Assembly (NCBI GenBank): GCA_916613615.1
Contig: OU744726.1
Location: forward strand, 15,813,515 to 15,877,514
DNA length: 64,000 bases
Reading direction: 5' to 3'
Source of the DNA: Steromphala cineraria
Lineage: Eukaryota; Mollusca; Gastropoda; Trochida; Trochidae
The position numbers and the translations under genes were made by a program. Position 1 is the stretch's first letter. Each line of letters begins with the position of its first letter. Of the stretch, positions 39,442 through 51,400 are shown one piece after another. Under the pieces are notes generated by a model. That model ran no database searches and was not told the DNA's origin. It worked only from the letters and a program-made list of their open reading frames with translations.

Positions 39442-42400
39442 AAGTAGTAGTAGTAGTAGTAGTGGTAGTATTGAAAATGAATATTCTCTTATTCAGTTTT
39501 GTACGAACATGTAAGGCATGTTGTAAATAAGTTTAGATCATCATATTATTTGTGATATTTAGTATATTGATATTGAATAACTTGACCTAATACGATCACA
39601 AGTATTAATTTGAAGATTTTTTATTGACAGGACAACAAGGGCCAACAGGTAACCCAAACTATCATTATTTGGAATATCAACTTGAGAAAAGGTGCACGCT
39701 CATTAAGGTTGAATGTAAAATTAATGTGTTACTCCTTGTTTGTAAACTACATGTGATTTTAAATATTTCTTACTTATTTCGAAAGTGAAGTAAAAACTAT
39801 TGAGATATAAGAACAGATGAAAGAGGCTTTCATAAAACAATATGCCCTGCTTTAATTTATACATAAATATAAAATTATTAAAGTCATATTTGATTCACAA
39901 TGATTAATTTATAACAGTAACGGGTAATATCAATATAATATATAAATCATGTTTAGCCAAGGCTGTCGTGGTTGGAAAAGACTCGGAGGGACATGACAAA
40001 GACGTGGCTGCAATAGGTGTTGATATTTGTAAGTTTTGTTGATTGCTTTTTTCATCTACGACACCTCTTGTGATAGTTTATAATTTTTAAAGACCTAGCA
40101 GACCTAAACGTCTGTCAAAAACACACTTCTTTGATATCAAATTAATATCTACATGTACTTGTTGTAGTAAAATGTCTGTATGATAACAGTATATTGAAGG
40201 CACATATAGTTTCTTTAAATCCAATAAGTCCAGTGTTATCATTGTGTTTGTTTATCAAGCAGTACTGATATCTACAATAATACAGTTTAGCGTCACTGTG
40301 TATAACCGTACACCGGAACTAGCGAGGTGTACAGCGGAGAAATGCTGCTAGCGAGGAGCCGAAATCGAAAGTTAGGTAATATTTTTCTTCATAACTTTCA
40401 AATAATCAACATCATGTGGTAATTTTAGCACACATACTTAGTAAAATGTATGTGCTTGTAATTCTGTATCCAAGGGACAGTAATAATGACAGTTGCGATC
40501 ACGCTCCTCGCTAGCAACATTTCTCCGCCGTACACCTCGCTAGTTCCGGTGTACGGTTATACACAGTGTTATGGTAACGTATAAAAGTCAGGGTAATGTT
40601 TTATATTTCCTTGATAGGGCTATGCTGTATCATTGTATACTAGATTGATATGTTTTGTTCAGCTCAGGGTGCCAGTCTGCAGGACAAGATGGGAGACCGT
40701 GATGTGGAAGTTAAGGTTACGGGCATAAAGAAGGGTACAGCTGACACAGTGAGCGCAGTCGGGTTCAAATTCAGCTAGCGTCGTTTCAAATCCCCAACGA
40801 AACACTTCAGGGATGCAATGGTGCAAAACTGTTTTGCAAACCAATGGTGTAAAGCTTACAGGGTCAATACGGTCATGGAAAATTAAAATTTTGTTTTGAG
40901 GCCTTGAAAGGTATTATGATGTCATATATGATGTCACGGAAAAGTTTTCATTTTGTGTTCTTTGTAAATTATGTCATTTACTTTGATTTTCGTTAATTGT
41001 CTGTATATTGCCAAATTTATATTATGTTTATGCACGTAATTCCTGTATCTCTTGTCATGGAAAGCCTTGCAGAATATGGAAATTTAAACCATGGATTATT
41101 GGTGCTTTCAATTGTAAAAACCCTGTAATAAACAGAATAAACTTGTTTTTGTCTTAATGTTATCTTTTGATAAGCTTATGACAATTCTTTGGTTTTACTT
41201 CAACGATAGTAATCATTAAAACTTTTTGTCACGGCTTTTGACCACGTCCAGCTTGCTTTATTACGAATAGGTGTAACAGCAAGACAGAAAAAACAGAAGT
41301 TACAAAATATACATTTCTGGTGTTAAAAACGATGGTTAAAGAAGTGTACTATACATGTTATAAATGAGCGTATTTAGTACCAACTAGACGTGTGCCATAG
41401 TTCCTTTAAAGATAGTATAACACATAACTAACGACCATGGGTTATAAAATTACGAGTCAACGCAAATTTTTAATTTTGCATTATACCTTGAACTGAAGGA
41501 TATAAATTCCAAAAACATATTAATTCAAATAAACGCTAAAACCGCATATTAATTCAAGTAAACTAAAACGTGGTATCTATAGCACACACCCTCAAGCATT
41601 GCTCATATACTGTATATAACAAGGCTTTCCAACCGGCATGTTGATCCCGAAATATAAACATAATTACCACAGGGATATGTATCGCTTAAATACAGCGTTA
41701 GAAAAACATACTGTATATACTCATAGACCCTACACTTATACTTCAACTTATATATAGTATCAGGGTAGGGTCTTTGAGTATATATGTCTTTCTAACGCTG
41801 TATTTAAGCGTTGGAAAGCCTATATGACACCAATCTAAATAAATTTAGGTCAACATGTTTTATATTTGAATACTAACTATGTAGGTCGCACGGTTTAAAC
41901 TTGTTATGGCTGCTGCACAAGAGGTGTCTGTTTCAATCTATCATAAGCTGTAACTGGACCTTGCAAGTTAAACACCTAATACCTACTCAACTAATTGTCA
42001 GATTACAAATCTAAAGAAACCTCAGACATAAATTCAATATGACACAATGAACTGTAAGATTTTTGGAGGCACATGCTGAATTCCATTCACAAACACAAAC
42101 AAACAAAATAAAATATATGATCAAAAATAAGTTTTCTTCAAAATCAAAACCGAAAAAATGGGTGTTTTTAATCGCTTTATTAAATTTGATTGCTTTGAAG
42201 TAATTTGATGTCATTATTTTGCTTCAATTATTCAAATACGTTTTATGGTATATCAGCATAATGTTGTGATGACATACTAGCCTGATGTACTTGATATGGT
42301 GGGTGTAAACAAATGTATTGACCATATGTTGTAAAAGATTTGATACTAGAAAATGCTTATACCTTCCCTAAAATACACCTTTTATTTTCAAACAAATATA

Positions 42401-45400
42401 CTATGGTGATATCTGAAATGCCACAGTTTTATATTTTATATGTTTATATTTATATTTCATATGTTTATATTTATATTTTATATGTTTATATTTATATTTT
42501 ATATGTTTTATCATCATAAATACTTGTTCATGTTATTACTATTGAAAAATAATTTTCCTGTTCAGTTCTCAGTAGTTTTTTTATGAAATGACAGTTAAAT
42601 GTGCATTTTGTATCAGCTCCACCCAAGCAGTAACATTTCTTGGAAAATTTCGTTCCCGGATGCTCAAGTAACTTCCTTTCAATGATAGACTTTGCTTTTT
42701 TTTATGTGTAAATAATCGTAGTGTATGGACAAAGCAATGATTTTCTCAGGAGTTACTCTGTTCCTTAGGAATGTGCTTAATACCAGTATATATACCCTAC
42801 ATGTGTCATTCAGCGCAGTTTATTGTCACACTTCTCTTCGTTAAACTATAGTTGGACATAGTGCAGCCCCTTTTACTGGTAGGTAATTCATTGTGGATGA
42901 ATGATACTTGTGAATTTCTACTAAATGAACATGTCAATCTCACAAAAAGGAAAACAACTTATTAACCATAAAAAAAATTATGCTGTAAAATACTAAAAAT
43001 ATTTTCAGAACCACCTCATTTCAAGAAAATGGAGAAGAAAAGTGAAAAAGATGGTATGTACAGTTATGTAGATCACTGAGTTACAGTAAACATGATTGGA
43101 AATATGTTATAGTACTATTTTATACAACGGTTATATAATACTTGATATTTAGTATTGTTGTATTTTACAAATAATTATATTTGTTGTAACATGAAAAACA
43201 GTTCTAGTATAAGTAGTAACAGAGGTAGTTATTTTTTGTAGAATTAAGAAAACAAAGTTGCTGTGAAATTTTAAATAATCCTTTTAAGTTGGTAAAAGAA
43301 TATTATTTTTAGCAATAGCGTTTTGTAATTAATGAATGTCAGAGTCGAGTAATATTCAAGATATAGAAGTTCTCATTTTTCCGAAATATCTGGCAAAAGC
43401 ATGAATTTTATTTTTTATCTAAACAGATAAACAGAAGTCAAGGAAAACTTCATCTCATCTATTATGAAACAGTTTTTAGAATAAAGATGAAACATGCATG
43501 AGATTTACATTTTAAAAAGATTTTATTCACTTTACCTTATCTTATATTTTGTATATATGTAACATTTATTATTGGATATGTTATCATAACTTTGAATATT
43601 GAAATAGTTAGTAGGACTTTAATAAATCACACTCGTTGCAAAAACAGTGTACTTACTCAAACATGAGTTGATCTTCAACGTATTAACAGCTTAGAAGAAC
43701 GTTAGTTTCAGGCTATACTCTTCGGACATTTTACATCGGAACATTTAGTTCATTCATCATTGTTTCGTATCTGTTTTGGTTTAGTCAAGGCTGAGGCGGT
43801 TGGAAACGACAAGGATGACAAGGGTGGAAAGAAGGAAGAAGTGAATGTACAAGACGTGGATCAACGTAAGTTTGTTGGTTTTACTTTTTTTATTCATCTG
43901 TAGATAGAGCGCTTCTTCTTAATATCGTGTATTGGTAATGGTCTTTAGAAAGGGCAGACAGACAGACAGACAGACAGATAATTTATTAAGGTCTCCATCG
44001 TACAGTAACATAAAATACATACATATATCATGATACATTTAAAATTAATGACGAGCCACCCATTGAGGGTTACGAGAGACACACTAAAATGATTATCAGT
44101 AAAACACATATAATATATTATCAAGGATGTGACATATATTTACCCATGATTAAGAAGTCACGCTGATTATCAACAGTGGATTATATAATCAGCTTATTGA
44201 CTGTCCCGGTCAGGAGGGGTGATAGTATTTTCGTTAAGAATGATATATGACTGAGTACATTTTTCAAGAATGATTAATCAAGTCTTTGTTTACATGGATA
44301 GTATTACAAAACATACCATCCATGAACATTTTCGGAAATTGTTGGTAACAGTGTCCATACTCGATAATCTCCAATGTGTTAACAGTTTGGAAGTACGTTG
44401 GTATCACAAGTCCTACACATTGGACATTTACGTCGTAACATTGTCCTCGTTCATTCATAATTGAATCGCAAGGATTAGGCTATATACTATTAGAAACAAG
44501 ATTGATGTAGCAAGAAATTCAGAGTCTTGATATTTCTCTATTTTAGCCAAAGCTGAGGCGGTTGGAAAGGAAGAGGATGGAAACGGAGATGATGGAATCG
44601 AAGAGGATGGAAAGAAGGAAAAAGTGAGAGCACCAAGAGTTGTTGATCCACGTAAGTTTCTAAAAATTCTCTAGAGCGGTTTCTTCTTAATATCGTCGAT
44701 AGGTTATGATATTTATCAAGGGCGTGATATATAGTTATTCATGATAACGTTTTTATATTTACAGTGGATTACTTTCAAGGAAATATTGTTCAGGCCGGGC
44801 TAGGAGGAATGTTATATTTTATTTAGAATAATGCATGACCGAGTACATTTTTTTCAAGAATCACGAATCAAGTCTTTGTTTATGATTATATGATTTCAAA
44901 ACTTGTCAATCATGTACATTTTTGGAAATTATTGCCATGTGTGAGCAATCTGTCGATTACTTACACTGTCTGAAGGCTGCATTCTACATTGGACGACTTG
45001 TGAACTTCGGTAGCATTTAGTATTCTAGTAGAGTTTATGGCAACAGCTAGTCTCACGTGCTGTTTTCGTACGTGTGATATATCCTTAGACATTTCTCTGA
45101 TCTTATTAGTAAATATAGTAAATTATCATTTAATTAAGAAAATACAATAGACCAATATTAAGTCAACAAAATAATTATCAAGTTGATGTATTTTGGTAAC
45201 ATTATTCACTGCTTTATTTCGATGTAGGTCCACACACGAATTCGAATATTGAGAGTGTATACCGCAGTTTATTGTCACACACCTCTTCGTTGAACTATAG
45301 TTGGGGAAAGTGGCGCCCTTTTCACTTTATTGTATTTTTAATAGCTTTTAACTTAAACTGTACATCTCGATATCAGATATGATGTATACAATATAACCCG

Positions 45401-48400
45401 GGAGGACTTTCCATTCTCGATAATCCAGTGCTTTCGTTCCGATAAGTTTGTATTGCCGATTTATCGGAACGAAAGCGCTGGATTATCGAGGATGGGGGTT
45501 TTCAGAAGCATGTCATTTCAAGAAAATGGAGAAGAAAAGTGGAAAAGATGTTATGACGAAAGTTAACAATACAGTTATGTAGGTCAATGAGTCGCAGTAA
45601 AACTTATTGGATATATGACATAGATTTATTTCATAAACGGTTATAAAATATATGATAACTACAATAGAAACAATAGAAGTAGATGAAGTTAGTTTGGTAG
45701 AGGCTTCTCTCATATGTTTTCCTACGTATGGTATATCATTAAAACTATTTTGAGATTGTCTGACTTTATTTATTCATTTCCCTAATTAACTGGTAATGTA
45801 TTATAAAATAAACGGAAGACTGATATTTTTTAACGATATTTGTTTCAAAGCGATGTTGCTAGTTTATATTGAAAATGATACACTGACGAAACATAGGTTA
45901 CAATCATATTTGTTATTGAGGTACACAACGACGGCGAAACTGTCGTATTTTTTTTTTTTTTTTTTAGTTCGTCAAAGATGATCTGACCATGATGTCAATA
46001 ATTTGTTCTCCATATCTAAGGACGCCTATCATTTCAGCCTGTTTTAACTTGAATGCGTGTTTTAAACATATAATCATAGCAAGTCTTAGATCAAGCCATC
46101 ATAAGAACCCCGGTACTTTTTGAAAAAGAAATACAACCGGTTGAGGGTAGAACGTATTTTTAAGTGTGTGTAATATCGTATCATATTACAACAATAACAT
46201 ATGCCAGTATGTCGATTATCCATACTGAAAAACGATGCTTATTTGATAAAACATAAACATAGTTCCTTGATACGACCGTGTTAGATCTGTATTTATTAAT
46301 GTTTAATGATGTTTTTGTTTGCTCAGAAATACCCATTGCCAATCGATCGGCGTGTGCTTCAAGGAGAGAACCTCTAGCTGAAGCTCAAATATGCATGATA
46401 GGTGCGAACTTTCACTAGCAAGCTCTCCGTGCCCTCTCCACACACCGGCAGTGAGGGATGTGTAACACAATGGCATGAAGCTAATAAACGATTGCACTTG
46501 ATTTGATTTTATGTCTTGTAGCAATTATCTCATGTCACCTGAATGCATTTTGAAAATGGTTGCTACGACAAACTCAATCAATAATACGTCCAGGAGGCCC
46601 TTGCTTATGTTTGAAACACAACGGCTGCCGTTTTTCAGTTTTCAGGCTTTATGCAAAATCTTTAGGTTTTGCGGATGTCATGCGGATTTAATGCAACTTT
46701 GCATGAACATTTTCCGGTCTTTTGAAATTAATTGCTCCAAATAACAACTATTACGTTCATATTTTCTAAATAGCATATATGGTAGCAGATTGATATGGAG
46801 GAAGAGAGTTTATCTTTATTTATATTGAAACATTCGTTATATGTGTATTACTTGTATTCACGAAAATATTGGAATGTTTGAGTATCTTCAAGTTTAAAAT
46901 CCATCATGCCATTACACCGCAATAAGGCACGGACTTCCGATCATCAAAACATCGTAGTACATCAGGTTATGTTGTAATTTGGGGTGCTACTCACATGGAT
47001 TTAGGTGAGTTGTCCATGATAGCCTTGAGTACCTCGCCCCGGTCCCTCCAGTTCTGGGGGGTGAGACCATCCACCCCGTTAGACGCCGGGTGGTCGGAAT
47101 CTCCAAAATAAGTCGAGTACGCCCATTCACCTGTTGTCATGGTAATTGTTTATATACGGAAGTGGTAGATTATGCTCCTTCCCTATAAAGAGAATACTAA
47201 ATGACCTTCCATTTAATGATAAACGGGTTAATGATTTAATAGTAAAGAGGGAGAGCAAAATTGATAATAAATTATTCACAGATTTGTCGTTTATGTTTTT
47301 AAATGGAAGAAAGTTTAGTATTCTGTTTATTACTTGCAAAGAAATCAAGGATTACAATGTTGGGGGAACAAATATAATCTCAACCATGTGTCTTCTGACA
47401 TCAAATATATCACCCAAAGTTGATAAAAGTAACAATATTAAAGGTTTGTCGAGGATATTTCACTTTTATCAAAGAGTCTTAATATATATGATATCAGAAA
47501 AACAAGGTTGGGATTTTTATTCATCGACCAAAATAGTTTTTCTTTAAGTTTGCATCAGAAAAGTACATTACATTACCTTAAAGCTTGTGAAGTGGTGATG
47601 TCATAGCATTATCATTATTATTATGTTTATGACATCATTTCTTGATGACGCTAAACGATGGTGATGGTTCAAAATCTTCAGTGGAAGAACAGTTTTTCAT
47701 GATTGAAGACGCCATTGTGACAACTGTGCAAACTTTGTGACGTCACCACCACACATCACTTCAAACATATACGTTCAGCCAATTACACTAGTTTGATATT
47801 GCAGTATAAATGTTACATTCCAGTATCTTACACGGGCTAAAAATGAACATTGGTATATTGTTACATTTGGCAAATTCCGACTTTTGCACAGTCCGGTCAA
47901 AAGCTTCCCTACAGTGTATTTTGTTATTATTATACAAGTTGATAAAGATATTAAATTGGGTAATAGGTAATAACTGTATGGACCAAAACATAATTAAATT
48001 AATTTCATTTAAAGGGGCAGTAGCACGTTTTTATGGGGAATATAAGGTGATGTCAGGAAAATGAAAATATAGTGTTCCAATTGAAGGACAATGTATTTAA
48101 ACTAAATGAAGCAGTAATAATTCTAAAAAGCTCTAAAAAAAATTCTAAAGCTTAGCCATGCGATTCCTTTTTCTTACACAAAATGAATTAAATGTGTTCA
48201 CACAAAAATGGCCGCCAATGGACTTTATGTGAATCTTTATAATTTGTTCTCTGACTATGGATGATTGGTTTCTGAAATGAGATTTTTTAGCACGATCAAA
48301 ATAATACATTTAGCATAAACGTACAATAATCAGTGAACATTTTTAATATAAAATTTTCAAAAAACGTGTAACTGCCCCTTTGATACTGTCTTTCAAATTA

Positions 48401-51400
48401 TAGGGAATTATTATTTCATATTAAAATTGAAAATCATAATTAAATGAAAAATTAAATGTTCTGGTGTAAATTGTGTTCTATTCCAGATCTTGCTAAAACC
48501 TTCACCTCCATCACATCAAAACATTATCAAAGTATTTCGCAGAGAGGATTTAAAATATAATTTATTTTTAAAATTAACTGTTTGTTCAAACCTTAAAGGG
48601 GCAGTAGCACGTTTTTAGGGGGAATTTCAGGTGATGTCAGGGAAATGAAAATTAATTGTTACAGTTGAAAAACAATGTACATAAACCAAATGGACCAGTA
48701 ATAATTCAAATATATATGGTAAAGTTAAGCCATGCGATTCTCTTTTCTTTCAAAATATTAATTAAAGGCGTTCACCCAAAATGGCTGCCAATGGATTTTA
48801 TGTGAATCTTCATACTTTGTCCTCTGACAGTGGATGATTGGCTTGTTATGAGATTTTTGACACTATCAAAATAATTCATTTAGCATTAACGTACAATTAT
48901 CAGTGAAAAAAGTAAAATATACAATAATAAAAAAAAACGTGCTACTGCCCCTTTAAAACTGAATTATAAGTTTATTATATCAAAACGCTTGTAAAAACAA
49001 CATGTTGTCAAGGTTTCAACACTGCCCAATGCTACATTGATAAGTCACCATATGTTCACAAGGATTGATTGTCCAATCAGAATTGAGAAGTTTACGTAAG
49101 CACCACAAGGCTATATGATGGTTATACTTCATAAGCTCCATTCTTTCGTTGATTGGAGGGTAAACCAGTCACATGACCTTGATTAGACTAATCAAACTGA
49201 AGCATATCACTTAAATTTTCAAGTAACTTTCAATTTTCGATATACATGTATGGGGAAGACTGCCGAAAAAGGTACCACATGGTTGGCATTGAGTTAGGCC
49301 CAGATTCATAAATAACAATGTCAAACCTTTAAAATGGAAAATAATCTCCAAATTATCATAAAAAATACAAAGTTATGATCTCCTGAAGAATCGTGGGGTC
49401 AAAATTAACCACGGTTGAGTAATAATATAAAATATCTGAACTCAGCTTCTAGACAACTTTAACCGTAAGGGGATATACAGCATAAATGGTTCCTCCGACC
49501 ATGTCGTCCCTTTTTGTGTCTTTTAAAGGGGCAGTAGCACGTTTTTTGATAATTTATAATTTGAATTTCTCACTGATAATTGTAAGTGAATGCTAAATGT
49601 ATTATTTTGACAGTGTCAAAAATCTCATTACACAAGTCAATCATCCATAGTCAGAGGACAAAGAATGAAGATTCACATAAAATCCATTGGCGGCCATTTT
49701 TGTGTGAACACCTTTAATTCATTTTTTGTAAGAAAAGGAATCGCATGGCTAAACTTAACGTAACGTTACGCAGAACACATGATTCAAATTGCACTAAAAT
49801 ATAACAAATACAAATATCTAGCCCAAGTCGGCCATGATCTTTCAAAACGCCCAATACTGGATAAAAAGATTCGTCCGTTTTGTGTCCCAAAATGGCTTTG
49901 AATCGGAGTTTGCTTCCGAAATGAGTGAATTATAAGTGTAGTACATACCCCACATTCCGATGAATCCAGCCTGTATAACACTGATGACACCCTCGTATTC
50001 CTTCCAGATGGGACCAAGTTGTTTGATGTGAGCCAGCATATACGCCTTTGTGGCGTCTCCGTAGGGAGGGTGGTCCGGCTGCAGATTTTTACAAATGAAT
50101 TCAGTATCAAAACAATGATGTCTCAAAACTTTTTTGAGGGGCGGGAAAGAAGGAGTGTTCTTTTATACAATACTTGTGGTACCACCATAACGGTAACCCG
50201 GGGGGAAGCAAAAAAAATCAATCGTACGCAGAAAAAACATATTTAGTGAAAAACAATCACTTTCACTTAAACTGATGTACCGTTGACTTGTTTGTTCACT
50301 CGCTTGTGTATCTCAGTGTAAATATCTTTTTAAACCACACTTCCGGTCTCGTTGCTATGGTTTCCTTGGCAAATCAACGGACTTATTTAGAAATCTTGAG
50401 AAATGTTAACGACCTAAGTGAGAATCGAACCAGGGACCTTAATGTTGGAACGCAACGCCTCTACCGATTGAGCTACTGAGGCTTGATACAAGTTGAGGTA
50501 CTTTTTGTTGTGTCATGTCTAGTTCGTTGTATTTTTCTATATAAGCCTATGTATAGGTACTAGTTTGTACCAAATTTTAATATAATGAAGTCAGTTTATG
50601 TTTTTTAAAACGTAATAAGAAGAGAATTGTTTATATGTTTTTGATCTAGTTAGGTCAAGACATATATACATAGAAAAGGGTGGGTAGCTCTTTTTTCGTC
50701 AACTATAACTCGACCGGAGTGGGGTATGAATCAGATATACCAACCCTTCCCACGGTGCATCACTCAATATACCTCATGTTTGAATCGTGATCCTCGGCTC
50801 CGCTACAGTGCGCCTCGGAGACTCACGATTCAAACAGGAGGTATGAGAGCGATACACCTCGGGAAGTGTGGGTATATTTATTACATAAATTGGGTTCCAT
50901 TTGACGTCCATAAAATAAGTCCAGGAGCACCTACAAGTGACAAGCAATTACCCATTAGTAAAATAATCATTCCCAAACCATATTTCGGTGTCGTCTTGTT
51001 AAATGGTACTGAATTTAGATATTTGGCATGATTAAATAGACAGATGAGGTTATATTTGTGAAATTCCGATTTTCTTACCTTTCGATTTAAATATTTTATA
51101 TAAACATTGTAAGAAAGATATCAGTACAATTACATTGCATTAATGCAAAGGAACAAATATGACTTAGGTCTAAAGCTATTTATCACTAATGAAGGATTTT
51201 GTAGCAAAAAATACAAAACAGTGTTTTCGAAATTTTGACCCCTGGTCATTTCAATGCCCTGCCAAATTTGCTACGGTTCTCTTTGAGGTATGACATACGA
51301 ATATGTTAACGCAAACTGAATGTTAACTTATGTACTCAAATTTCAACATTATCCGTTACAAATTGGCATTGCCCCAAAGACATTCCAAATTACATGATAT

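Larger units (their letters stand above)
33689..46994 (-). other. 13.3-kb intron 6 of the DUF4832 gene
   Basis: The donor GTGAGT after exon 6 (AT| phase 2) and the acceptor TTTCCAG before exon 7 (C CAC) join to give SPKSIHVQVRTP, a continuous family match, so one intron spans this interval. It contains two plus-strand genes and many repeats, annotated separately. Confidence 0.8.
47131..49948 (-). other. Intron 5 of the DUF4832 gene, filled with MITEs
   Basis: Holds three TTAA-type MITE copies and a foldback (47185-47332). The two opposing open frames at 47127-47547 are produced by that inverted repeat and are not genes. Confidence 0.7.

Noticed and set aside
39269..39514. Poly-Ser/Val open frame
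   Set aside because: Translation of the (TAG)n microsatellite.
47127..47547. Opposing 73- and 133-codon frames
   Set aside because: Caused by an inverted repeat; no splice context or family match.
50411..50482. Functional tRNA gene
   Set aside because: A and B boxes are good, but the anticodon stem does not pair and the acceptor stem has a mismatch; a SINE head is more likely.
50726..51031. 101-codon plus-strand frame
   Set aside because: Runs through a foldback MITE with no recognisable protein.
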